From Hippopus hippopus (Eukaryota; Mollusca; Bivalvia; Cardiida; Cardiidae), in assembly GCA_946811185.2 (NCBI GenBank), contig OX328107.1, positions 27,239,587-27,303,586 of the forward strand: a stretch of DNA of 64,000 nucleotides. The letters are read 5' to 3'. Below the pieces are notes generated by a model. The model worked only from the letters and a program-made list of their open reading frames with translations. It was not told the origin of the DNA and searched no databases. Made by a program: the position numbers and the translations under genes. Below, piece by piece: positions 49,837 to 59,273 of this stretch (position 1 is its first letter; every line of letters begins with the position of its first letter).

Positions 49837-50101
49837 TATGGCTTGCAACACGCGAAAAGGGGCATTCGGACATTTGCGTAAAGTGTCGTCTCTGATCAGC
49901 CTGTGCAGGCTAATCCGAAACGACACTTTCCGTTTTTATATAATTTTCTGTTTTGCGCAAGTCTAATGAAGAACAAAATCTAAAGTAGTCGTAAAGTGCT
50001 TTCTCGGATTAGCCTGCGCGGACTGCGCAGGCTGATCCGAGACGACACTTTACGCAAATGTCCGAATGCCCTTTTTCGTGTGTTCCAGGCCATATAGTGT
50101 T
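49837..50101. mobile_element. Long-TIR MITE (~265 bp)
   Basis: The ends TATATGGCTTGCAACACGCG and its inverted partner (complement TATATGGCCTGGAACACACG) pair. The pairing continues through CATTCGGACATTTGCGTAAA and GTGTCGTCTC for some 75 bp, with the inner CAGCCTGTGCAGG / CCTGCGCGGACTGCGC region. This is a different family from TM1-TM3, and only one full copy is seen here. Confidence 0.88.
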
Positions 50102-50204
50102 GCTGCCTTGGCAACTAGAGTTTTTCACTGAATCTAATTCTCTGAAGAAATACTAATTAGGACCATAGCTGGATCATTCCGTTAAGGTTCGAAAAAATTG
50201 TATC

Positions 50205-50384
50205 GGCAGTTTTAGAGAACACGTTTGAAGTTGGTACTAATGAGCTTAAGTTCTCTGGAAGGGTAAAAAATACTGTGGGAAAATACAGCTGGTTACCAGC
50301 TTTTTTCCCCCTTTTCCATCACTGTTTCAAAAGCCATCTCAGTCACAGTCGTGTAAACTTGGGATTGTGTAGTAAAGGTTTAAG
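50205..50384 (-). mobile_element. TM1 MITE, right part
   Basis: It carries GAAGTTGGTACTAATGAGC, a shortened core (ATACAGCTGGTTACCAGC) and the end TGTGTAGTAAAGGTTTAA. Confidence 0.75.
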
Positions 50385-51700
50385 CTTTACGAGCCGTACA
50401 TGTATGAGGCCCTAAACAAATCATGAGTCAATAATCCGAAGTGCTTTTCTAATCCGCTCTCACAGTAAAGAAGATATTGTAGTTGATTTAGGATAATCAA
50501 ATTTACAGAGACTTTTTATCTTTCAATTCATCCGTGTTTTTTCACATTTCGTGACTTATGGGATTATTTCTTTGGCGATCGAAACATAATTATATCATAG
50601 AGTTGATGTGTGTAACCTTTTCCGATCTTTTTTCCTGACAATATAGATAGTATGCCCATGCTCAAACCGACCACAGATGACCCTGTATCATTCCTCTGCA
50701 AACATTTGGTTGACCTGTTTTTAAGAAAAAAAAAATCTAATATCGTCGCAAACATGTGTAGTGGTAGTGTCTTAAATTTAGCCTATCTATGGCACCTTAA
50801 AACGATTTCTCCGACTTAAATAACTGGTTTGCAGCTGGTCAATTAATCGATCGATTTATTTGACTGAACCAACGAAACCCCAGAGACTTGTCAAAGTTGT
50901 ATAACTTTGCAACGCCGAAAATACAATAAGCCAGCCGTGATCGAGCAATGACAGGGTACGAAAACGGGGATGTTAAAAAACATCAAAGGGGCCAGGCTTG
51001 CATGTCTGTATACAATCAAATTCAGGGTATACAAAATAATGGTATGGGAACCCGCAAATATATATGACATCCCCTTTGATAGAGAATATTACATGTGCTT
51101 GACACCATAAGTTCATGTTCGTTATGAAGGAACCGACACACAGAGAAATCTCAAAGATCTACCTGTAGTAATATATCCCTCAAATGCAGACATGTATCAG
51201 TCTGAGCAGGCGTACACTGTTTGTTCTGGGGATCTGCATGGCGAAACATGTTGGATTAGAATCGCTTGAATCGAACCGAAATCAGTGTCACAATCTGCTA
51301 GCTAACGCGGCAACACCTCAGAAATTTTACCCGCATGCTGACGAAGTACTCGTATATCGTTTCTTAATTATTTCGCTATTTCCTGGCGGCATAATGTTTA
51401 TAAATAAATGTACAGTAAATGTATAAATAATTAACTCTTGAACTGCATTGGGGTCGTCCCAAAGGGAGAAAATAAAAATGATCCGCTATGAATAAATAAA
51501 GACTTGATTGCGAGTAAGATTTGTTCAGTTATTTAATACCATTTATTTAGTTCATAGGCTTCATAACGCGGTTCTTGGCTCTTTTGCGAATAGTGTAGAA
51601 TGGGATTAACCTGCACAGAACTTGGTCTATAGGCCTACTGACCGATACGGTGAGGACTTTTTCGGCGAAAAGAACTTTGAAATTGCAAACTATGGAGTTT
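50385..51700. other. Intergenic stretch, nothing recognised
   Basis: No TM1, SINE or supported exon. The largest open frame (80 codons near 51184) has no recognisable motif. Confidence 0.4.
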
Positions 51701-51703
51701 CAC

Positions 51704-51730
51704 GGGGGGGGGGGGGGGGGGGGGGGGGGG
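51704..51730 (+). repeat. Run of 27 guanines
   Basis: An uninterrupted G27 lies exactly where a SINE-A head should begin. It can form G-quadruplexes, and its length is probably unstable or an assembly estimate. Confidence 0.85.
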
Positions 51731-51982
51731 CTAGTTCGATCCCCGGCTCGGCTAATTTCTTTCAGAGGATTGATGATAGTCATTGCAACAGAGTTCATTC
51801 TTCTCTCACCGCTGATCATTGTTCCGACGATGGTGATGTTGGAAAGCAGCCAGTGGCTTGGAAAGAATATTGTGCGGAGTACTGGTAAAAAGAAACTCCA
51901 GGAAAGCATGCATAGGAGCACTGGCCACCGCGATATAACTGAAACAATGTTGAAAACGTCGTCAAACACCACACAATCAATC
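51731..51982 (+). mobile_element. SINE-A, head replaced by poly-G
   Basis: It starts at the B box (CTAGTTCGATCCCCGGC), so the A box is absent. The body and tail (CGTCGTCAAACACCACAC, (CAAT)n) are intact. Confidence 0.83.
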
Positions 51983-52015
51983 AATTAATCGGCTACAACT
52001 TATCATTTTATCTTT

Positions 52016-52610
52016 TAACCTTTTACCAACCCACCCTTTGATATCACGACCCTGACAGAAGTCTTTCGAAAACCTTGTGGTTAAAGGCCCAGTAAAGGCC
52101 AAAATATCAAAGCAGGAGTCTTAATAGATTTAAATTTAAATCATACCTTTTAAAAGTATGGAAAATATTGTGAAGATAACAGTGTGTTATTGTGTGGTCG
52201 GGCCATGTGTTAGTCGGTGGCCGAAAAAAAAATTAAATCAGGCAAAAAGTAAACAAAAGACACAGCTACCCGGCAGGTTTTAACCTAGTTTTGAAATTAA
52301 TTTCTCTGTCTGTGACTAACACTTGGACTGACCGTACAGTAACAGATTGTCATCTTTACAATAATTTCCATACTTTTAAATGGTATGATATTAATTGAAA
52401 TGTATTTAACACTCACTTTGTTTACATTTGGCCTTTATTGTTACTTTAATTGAGATAATGCTGGAAAACAACATTTTTTCCACTTTCCAAACTGTTTTCT
52501 AATTTTTTTTCCAAGGACAAATTCCATCATTACAGCCAAATTACATTTGTCGTCTGCAAATGCTTTCAATTTGGACAAGTATAAAATTTTTGTTGTCTGG
52601 TAAGAGTAAA
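52016..52610 (+). mobile_element. TM1 MITE interrupted by TM3
   Basis: The left part AACCTTTTACCAACCCACCC to AAAACCTTGTGG stops at a TTAA. It resumes at 52446 (TTAATTGAGATAATGCTGG) and ends TGTCTGGTAAGAGTAAA. Confidence 0.78.
52081..52449. mobile_element. TM3 MITE, full length, flanked by TTAA
   Basis: It runs TTAAAGGCCCAGTAAAGGCC to TTTATTGTTACTTTAA. The interior is collinear, in reverse, with the copy at 25.9 kb. The TTAA target duplication is exact (52081-52084 and 52446-52449). It also supplies the uninterrupted site that dates the 17.4-kb nested insertion. Confidence 0.88.
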
Positions 52611-52630
52611 GCAGTTCAAAGTTACATCTG

Positions 52631-52975
52631 TTAACTCTCTATCAAGCAGAAATGTTTTATTCTTTTCCATGTTAACCCTTAAGCTGCTATGCCCGACTCA
52701 CTGACGTTTTGCGGACAGTGTAGATCAGGATCAGACTGCACAGAACGTGCAGTCTGATCTTGATCTACACTGTCCGATAAGGATATATTTTCCACCGAAA
52801 ATAATTTTGAAATAGCAAAATTTGGGTTTTTACTCTCGACGTGATAGTTTTATGTTAGTTATTTACCAAGATAAGGGTTAAAAACATTTACAGACGATAA
52901 ATTAAATATGGCTGAAATGATACATTGTCTCCTTGAAAGGGTAAAAAAACATTATGGGGTAAAATGTGCTGCTAT
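52631..52975 (-). mobile_element. TM1 MITE interrupted by TM2, right end lost
   Basis: TTAACTCTCTATCAAGCAGA and TTATTCTTTTCCATG precede the insertion. AAAACATTTACAGACGATAA and AATATGGCTGAAATGATAC follow it. The core fades at about 52960. Confidence 0.82.
52672..52881 (+). mobile_element. TM2 MITE, full length, nested in TM1
   Basis: It runs TTAACCCTTAAGCTGCTATG to CCAAGATAAGGGTTAA. The outer TTAACCCTTA / TAAGGGTTAA inverted repeat is perfect. The inner arms AGTGTAGATCAGGATCAGAC and their complement form a ~27-bp hairpin. It is flanked by TTAA. Confidence 0.9.
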
Positions 52976-53049
52976 AAGACGACTACAAATTACACAAAGG
53001 GCAGGTATTCAAAGGAAATAAAGATATTGTTTCAACAGAATGAAAAACG

Positions 53050-53112
53050 TTGTGGACTGCGCAGGCTGACATGTGTCGATACTTTTTCAGATGCATTAAA
53101 CCGCCTTTTCAC
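53050..53112 (-). mobile_element. CATGCTCTGTGAAAAGGGG family, terminal fragment
   Basis: GACTGCGCAGGCTGACATG and CCGCCTTTTCACAGAGCATG match the family terminus. Confidence 0.65.
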
Positions 53113-53164
53113 AGAGCATGACTCTATCTAGCGGTGATTAGAACAAATCCTATTGCAATGATTA

Positions 53165-53940
53165 TAGACTGTTCTCTTGGTCCATGTCTTGTTTTCTGAT
53201 TTAGCCACTGTCTTGCTCCCGATCGTGTTTTGGCCACCGTCTTGGTCCCGGTCTTTGTTCCTGTTTTGGCCCACCACGTTTGTTTCTGACTAGGCCCCTA
53301 TCTAATGCAGGGGTGATCTCTGTCTTGCACCGTGACTTGGGTTCCTTTTTCTGTTCTTGTCTTTGTCCCTGACTTGTTCCCTGTTTTGACCAATAGCTTG
53401 TTCCATGACTTCGTTTCTGTATTGTTTCTTGGCTTGGTTGCTGTCTTGTTCCGTGGTTTTTCCTATCTTGGTTCTCGCATTGGTTCCCGTCTTGTTCCCT
53501 GTATTTCTCCCGGCATTGTTTTCCGTCTTGGTCCCAGTCTTGTGCCCTACCTCGTTCTCCGTCATGTTTCTTTAATGTTGGTTCATGTTTTGGTCTCTGA
53601 CCTAGTCCCTGAACGGTCTCTGTCGAGGCATAGATCAATCTTGTTTCCCGTCTTGCACCCTGACCTAATTTTGTCTAGTGCATTGATTTGTTCTCTGTCT
53701 TAGCCCTACCTTCCTGCCTGTCATAGTCCCTTCTTGACCTCTGACGTGTTCGCCATCTTCTTGCATGTCTTATACCCTGTCTTGGTTCCTATTTGGCACT
53801 TGTTTTAGCCACTGTCTTGGTCCCTGACTTGTGCGTTGTCTTAATAACTGTTTGGGCACTGTCTTGGCCCCTGTAATCTGTAACTGCTTTGCTTCCTGTT
53901 AAGACCCATGTCTTTGTCTCTTGTATACATCATCACAGCC
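53165..53940. repeat. Degenerate CTGTCTTGGTCC-type minisatellite
   Basis: About 780 bp of irregular variants of a 15-16-nt motif, such as CTGTCTTGGTCCC, CCGTCTTGGTCCC and GACTTGTTCCC. The 145-codon minus-strand frame across it (Q-, K-, R- and G-rich) is a by-product of the repeat. Confidence 0.75.
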
Positions 53941-54284
53941 GAACAAATATTGGGCACCGAACTCTCTGTCAGTCACATACATATCTACCCTCCTGAATGT
54001 CATTTCTATTAGTTCTTGGAACTGTGTGAGGAAATGGGTTTAATTTCTGCTTTCAAATAATTAAATCCGACCTCTTTGGAGTACTCTTATAAAGGTTCGA
54101 GTTTATTGAACAAACCAGCTAATTCTCCATTGTGCATAGGTTAAAGTTCATTAAATTCTTTCGTCGTATGGGCAAACTACATTTTGTGTCAGTGCATCAG
54201 TTCCTCCGATAGTACTTTAATCAAAGTAGTCGCTAAAGACTTTCCTGCAAGCGTACTTGAAGTTTTAACAAGCAATACAGTGTT

Positions 54285-54455
54285 CTAACGATACTAACGA
54301 AAAGGACTTTGAAAACAGCGCGGACTACATGTATGCTTTTTCTCCTTTTCTAAAAATGTTTCTTCTAATCTTTCGAGTATAAATTCCATAGTTATAGCCA
54401 CATTTTTTTCTTTTCTTTTTCATTTGCAAATGCTTAAATAATGTGGACGTCTTAA
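54285..54455 (+). mobile_element. TM1 MITE, old diverged copy
   Basis: AAGGACTTTGAAAACAGCGC, then TTTTTCTCCTTTTCTAAAA, and CATTTGCAAATGCTTAAAT. The ends are lost. Confidence 0.55.
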
Positions 54456-54559
54456 AGCCCTCTTGAATGAAAAACTGAACAAAGAAATAAGAGTACGCCG
54501 TCAAATAGGAAGACCATAGCTTGAGACAAGATACCTGAACAATGTTTACGTCACTAAAG

Positions 54560-54625
54560 CTTTAATTAAAAGGATAATTACAGAAAAAAGGCCTTTAATT
54601 AAAAGGATAATTACAGAAAAAAGCC
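54560..54625 (+). repeat. Short tandem duplication
   Basis: A unit of about 34 bp containing TTTAATTAAAAGGATAATTAC occurs twice in direct succession (about 54560 and 54595). Confidence 0.7.
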
Positions 54626-54949
54626 TTTATGCATATTTCGAGGCTAGACCAATAATATGGTAACGAGGTTTGAGGTAATTTGCATACTGCAGCGATGTCT
54701 AAAAACAAAAATTTGCACACAGAACGTATACTTACTTTAAAGTATTTCCATTGCGATGCTGCTTGTATACATACCATTTTTGATACTTTGCCTACGTCCT
54801 TCTATATGCGCATCTCTCCGCTTTAATATTCTATTTTTGGCGTGGGCTTTTTTCATAACGGAATTCCCTTAAACAAAATTGTGTCTTGTCAGTTATGGAG
54901 AGGGCTTTAACTTTTTGGAACTGATAGATCCTACGCTAAACTGAAGCTG

Positions 54950-55106
54950 GGTCCCTATTCATCAACTGTTCTTTATTTCATTCTCACGAACTTTCTTAAT
55001 TTGAAAGTAACGCACCTTCTGATTGGCTAAACCATTTGGTTTAGCCAATCAGAAGTTGTGTTACTTTCAAATTAAGAAAGTTCGTGAGAATAAAACTAGT
55101 GATGTA
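54950..55106. mobile_element. CCAAT inverted-repeat MITE with almost perfect arms
   Basis: TTCTCACGAACTTTCTTAAT and TTTGAAAGTAACGCACC face their complements around CCATTTGGTT (55031-55040). Few mismatches suggest recent activity. Confidence 0.9.
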
Positions 55107-55189
55107 CCTTGAATGGTTGGTTGAAACGAATATGCTGCATTGTAATGCCCTGCAGTCCTGCAGTAACACCGAACGTATTATCCGAGATG

Positions 55190-55345
55190 TGAAGCACCGA
55201 GGTGGGGGGGGATTTCCCAGGTGGGTGGGGGAGGGGGCTCTCCCAAAATTTTTTGAATTGTAGAAGCTATTCGGTGGCCACGTTTTACTTTCGCAAAATT
55301 GTCCTTCTGCTTTTGTTTTTTCTTTCGTTTTGCAAAGTGTGCGCA
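55190..55345. repeat. G-rich dispersed repeat
   Basis: GAGGTGGGGGGGGATTTCCC and TTTTTTGAATTGTAGAAGC resemble the 9.1-kb repeat. Confidence 0.45.
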
Positions 55346-55403
55346 ATTGCTTTTTTGCATAAAGGCAGCTAACACCCTGTCATGATATGACTGTTTGAAA
55401 GGT

Positions 55404-55617
55404 ACTGACTGATTGATGTTAAATACGCCGCTTTCAACATTATTTCAGTAAAATCACGGCGACAGCTCACATTACTCATGTATTTTCTGGGTTTCACCAG
55501 CACTTATCTAGGGCTCTGAAGTGTTTTACGCAAAGACACTAATCAGGGGCATCCAGTGCTGCTCGAACCCGGTGCCTCAAGGTCACGAGTCACCTTTGAG
55601 TCACGCCGGACCCCTAT
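55404..55617 (-). mobile_element. SINE-B, tRNA-derived
   Basis: Tail AATACGCCGCTTTCAACATT, body TTTTCTGGGTTTCACCAGC and a right-end head complement (GCTCGAACCCGGTGCCTC) are collinear with the 9.8-kb copy. Confidence 0.78.
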
Positions 55618-55873
55618 TTCAAAGGTGCATCATTTCAAGGGAAAGTAATCATGCAAAAATTTTAAATAAATGTAAATGAGTGATATCCCTTTTGTGTTCA
55701 ATAAAAGCCATTCTCACAAAGCGCGCGCAAACAACGTCATCACTAAAACAGCGGTGTGTGTCTGTTATTTTTGAGATATTGTATATATATACCAAATGGC
55801 GAAAAGTTCATTGTAAATTTGCGAGAAATACCCGAGGTTTCCAACAGCAAAATATGAACAGTGATAACAAATG

Positions 55874-55938
55874 GAAACGCTTTCGTTTGTTGTACAACTT
55901 TTCTGGTAACCCCAGAAAAGGTGTACAACAAACGAAAT
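55874..55938. repeat. Strong hairpin
   Basis: CGTTTGTTGTACAAC...CTTTTCTGG pairs with CCAGAAAAG...TTGTACAACAAACG around GTAACC. It lies within a wider imperfect inverted region, 55800-55985. Confidence 0.75.
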
Positions 55939-55982
55939 CGTTCTTAAACACGCTTCTGGAAATTTCTGGAATTCTTAGGTTT

Positions 55983-56040
55983 CTACTCTTTACCACACAA
56001 TGATGAGTTTGAACGACCCTGAAAGAGACAGGTGTTGAGA
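55983..56040 (+). mobile_element. TM1 MITE, left terminal fragment
   Basis: ACTCTTTACCACACAATGATG and GTTTGAACGACCCTGAAAG, then loss of similarity. Confidence 0.65.
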
Positions 56041-56059
56041 GATATAGTCGTTCTTATGG

Positions 56060-56330
56060 GTATATTAAGGTGGCCGGGCCATGTAGGGTTAAAAAGTATG
56101 TCATCAGGTCAGAACTCTGAAAAAACTTGTGTATACTCTAGAGGCAACATTTTCGGTCCAATTCCCATCAAGTTGGTCAGAATATTTGTCTTGATGATAT
56201 TTAGGACAAGAACTAAAATGGGTCACAGGGGGTCAAAAAGTAGGACGCCCACTCAAATCTTTGAATAACCTTGTGTATGCTCTAGATAGAGGCCACGTTT
56301 TCAGTTCAATGCTCACTTTTCGATACATCA
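56060..56330 (+). repeat. Two units of the ~142-bp tandem repeat
   Basis: CTAGAGGCAACATTTTCGG and AGAGGCCACGTTTTCAG mark two units outside a complete element. Confidence 0.65.
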
Positions 56331-56334
56331 TTGA

Positions 56335-57000
56335 ATGATTTCCGATATCAACATCACAAAAATAAAGAATACAGACTCGGCTATGGTGCTAGGAAATCAT
56401 GGTGCTTAGCAAATTTCGAATAGTATATCATAAATGGATCAATAATTGTGAAGGAATATTTACCTCCCTTTAACACTACAAAACCTAAAAAAAAATTTTT
56501 TAAAAGATTTATTTAGTAGCACTCCACTCAACGTAGACGATTTCTGGCGCGGTCTCGCGCATGCGTATTGCAGTTTTTGGCGTCCAATTATCACGGACCA
56601 AAGCAGGAACTGAACGCAACTAGTTCGAAAAACATAGAAATACTCCAATATTATCTATTCAAACCTTGCACGCGAGTTCGGAAGTATACACATAGTGCAG
56701 CGCAAAGAGGACGGAAATACTGTCCGATAGCAATTGATAATGATAGAACTTTCGAAAATGTTACCATTAACACGTTAAAATCAAGTGTTCTTTTCATGTT
56801 GAAGATGAACATGAAAATTGGCCGGTTTCGCATAGGAGAGGGGAGTAGAGTAATATTCAGCATTAGGAGCGACTGCGACTCTAATGTTTGACAATACATT
56901 CATTTTTCTTGGTCGTTAGAAAGGGCAAAATAAAACAGTAAAACGGTGCAGGTATTTTGTTGTTGTTGTTGTGTTTGATGCCTAAGGCTTTAATGAAATT
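56335..57000. other. Intergenic stretch, nothing recognised
   Basis: It contains a CpG-bearing segment (GGCGCGGTCTCGCGCATGCG, about 56549) and open frames of 107 codons or fewer without motifs. Confidence 0.4.
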
Positions 57001-57009
57001 TTGATATTT

Positions 57010-58105
57010 TAGCTCACCTGAGCACGAAGTGCTCAAGGTGAGATTTTGTGATTGTGCTGTGTCCGGTGTCCATCATCCGTCGTCAACTTTTACCTTGTGT
57101 ACGCTCTAGAGGCCACATTTTCAGTCAGATACCCATGAAACTTGGTCAGAATGTTTGTCTTGATGATATTTCGGACGAGTCTGAAAATGGATCAGGTCGG
57201 GTCAAAAACTAGGTCACATCTTAGAAAAACATTGTGTACGCCCTAGAGGCCACATTTCAGTCCAAAACTCTTGAAATTTGGTCAGAATGTTTGTCTTGAT
57301 AATATATTGGACAAGTCCAAAAATGGGTCATGTCTGGTCAAAAAGTAGGTCACTAGGTCATATCTTAAAAAACCTTGTGTACGCTCTAGAGGCCACATGT
57401 TTGGTCCAAAACTCTTGAAATTTGGTCAGAATATTTGTCTTGATATCTCGGACAAATTTGAAAATGGGTCATGTTTGGCAAAAAACTAGGTCACTAGATC
57501 AAATCTTAGAAAAACCTTGTGTACGCTCTAGAGGTCACATTTTCAGTCCAAATTTCTTGAAAGTTGGTCAGAATGTTTGACTTGATGATACCTCGGAAGA
57601 GTTCAAAAATGGTTCATGTTGGGTCAAAAACTATGTCACTAGGTCAAATCTTAGAAAAACCTTGTGTATGCTCTAAAGGCCACATTTTCAGTCCAAAACT
57701 CATGCAACTTGGTCAGATTGTTTGTCTTGATGACATCTCAGACGACTTCGAAAATCGGTCATGTTGGGTCAAAAACTAGGTCAGTAGGTCAAATCTTAGA
57801 AAAACCCTGTGTATGCTCTATAGGCCACATTTTCTGTCCAATACTTATGAAATGTGGTCAGGATCTTTGTTTTGATAATATCTACAATGGGAAAATTGGC
57901 TATGGTTGGCTAAAAAGTAGGTCACTGAGAGAAATTCTAGAAAAAGCTTGTGTACATGCTAGAGGCCGAATTTTCAGTCCAATAATTATGAAAGCTTAGT
58001 AGAATGTTTGTCATGATATCTCAAAAGAGATTGAAAATGGGTCATGTTTGGTCAAAAGACTCAGGTGAGTGACTTTAGGGCCATCATGGCCCTCTTGTTT
58101 TATTA
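57010..58105 (+). repeat. ~142-bp tandem array inside a hairpin-ended element
   Basis: It opens TAGCTCACCTGAGCACGAAG and TGCTCAAGGTGAG, and closes CAGGTGAGTGACTTTAGGGC then CATCATGGCCCTCTTGTTTT. Seven units are marked by AGAGGCCACA-like sequence at 57108, 57245, 57388, 57530, 57675, 57830 and 57961, spacings 131-155 bp. The unit includes TTGGTCAGAATGTTTGTCTT and AAAATGGGTCATGTTGGGTC. Confidence 0.9.
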
Positions 58106-58263
58106 TATTTACCAACTGGCCAGTGGGGTTTTGCTTTGGTTAGTAACTGGAACAGCAATGGCTTATTCAAGGGAATTAATCCTGATCCACTTTGTATAGT
58201 GATATGAACTGATATGAACTTGTTTTCTTTTGATCAAGAGTTGGTCATGTCAGAATCATACTG

Positions 58264-58430
58264 TTCTTTCTATCGTGGTTTATCATTCAATAAACCACAG
58301 TAGTGAGTGATGGGGCGTAATGAATAAACCAATCGGGCTATCACCATTGTGGTTTATTTATTGCGCCGCATAACTCACAACTGTGGTTTATTGAACGATA
58401 AACCACGATAGAAAGAATATTTAACTATAC
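58264..58430. mobile_element. Inverted-repeat element
   Basis: TTCTTTCTATCGTGGTTTAT and CATTCAATAAACCACAGT on the left face their complements on the right, ending ACGATAGAAAGAA. An inner second pair (GGTTTATTTATTGCG / ATGAATAAACC) is weaker. Confidence 0.82.
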
Positions 58431-58480
58431 GATACTATACGATGAAACCTTGCGCAGATACTTTTGAAAAAATCTTGAGC

Positions 58481-58989
58481 TTCGTTGTCTGCTACGACGC
58501 ATCACTATCCTGTACAGGATAAATATTGACACGCAGTGCGTAAATTGCCGCTGAAAAAATAATTTGCAGAAAATGGCTATAAATAATACATGTGTGGATA
58601 AATGAAGCCAGTTTTTAGCTACAAATTTCTCAAAAATATTTTAAGAAATAACATTGATTATATATGATGATATACAGTTTCTCAAACATAGACATGGGGA
58701 TGTCTATATTTAGAAACTGTGTATGAAGATTTGCAGTCTAAGACATCGGTATTTTTTCAAAATAATTTTTCCCGTTTAAAATTACTATATGCGAAAGAAA
58801 TCTGGAGCGAAAAATAGACTTGATTTAGAAAAAAAAATGTGTTATTAATAGTTATTTACCGCTTTGCTACTTTTTCAGCGACAGGTTTTTAGTTTATGCA
58901 CCGCGCATTTGTATATATCCTCAACAGGATAGTGATGTGTCATAGAAGACAGGTCTACCTTCAAAGAATATTACATGTGTAGACAACGA
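58481..58989. repeat. Long imperfect inverted repeat around TATCCTGT
   Basis: TTCGTTGTCTGCTACGACGC and ATCACTATCCTGT on the left pair with ACAGGATAGTGATGTGTCAT on the right (58925) and, further out, with TGTAGACAACGA. Between them lies a perfect small hairpin (TACAGTTTCT...AGAAACTGTG, about 58674-58724). Part of the right arm recurs at 63555-63605. Confidence 0.65.
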
Positions 58990-59273
58990 CTTTATTTTGG
59001 ATTTATTTGATGACCGTACTACAAGATTTGTCGTATCTCAGTTAAAATTGTCGTTCCTACGCTAAACGAGATCAAAATAACGATAAATAGATGGTTTTTT
59101 AGTTCAGTCCAACAAAACTGAATGTTTAGTTACATCTGGTTAACGTTTAAAGGCTAACAACCCTGGTAATTTCATGTCGAAAACTGAAATTGTCTGTTAC
59201 CAGCCATAAAAAAACTTAAGCATAATTATTTCTTTCTCACGATGGGTCTTGAGACTTCCATATTGGTAAATCT

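Noticed and set aside
51622..51988. Glycine-rich frames of 80-112 codons
   Set aside because: Glycine or proline runs come from the G27 homopolymer, and the remainder is SINE-A body.
53201..53638. 145-codon minus-strand frame rich in Q, K, R and G
   Set aside because: It coincides exactly with a degenerate minisatellite, and the amino-acid pattern is the translated repeat.
55680..56003. Frames of 62-107 codons around the 55.9-kb hairpin
   Set aside because: They run through an inverted repeat, so both strands show mirrored frames; no motif is present.
56568..56891. 107-codon plus-strand frame with overlapping minus-strand frame
   Set aside because: No homology or motif recognised, and no splice or start context.
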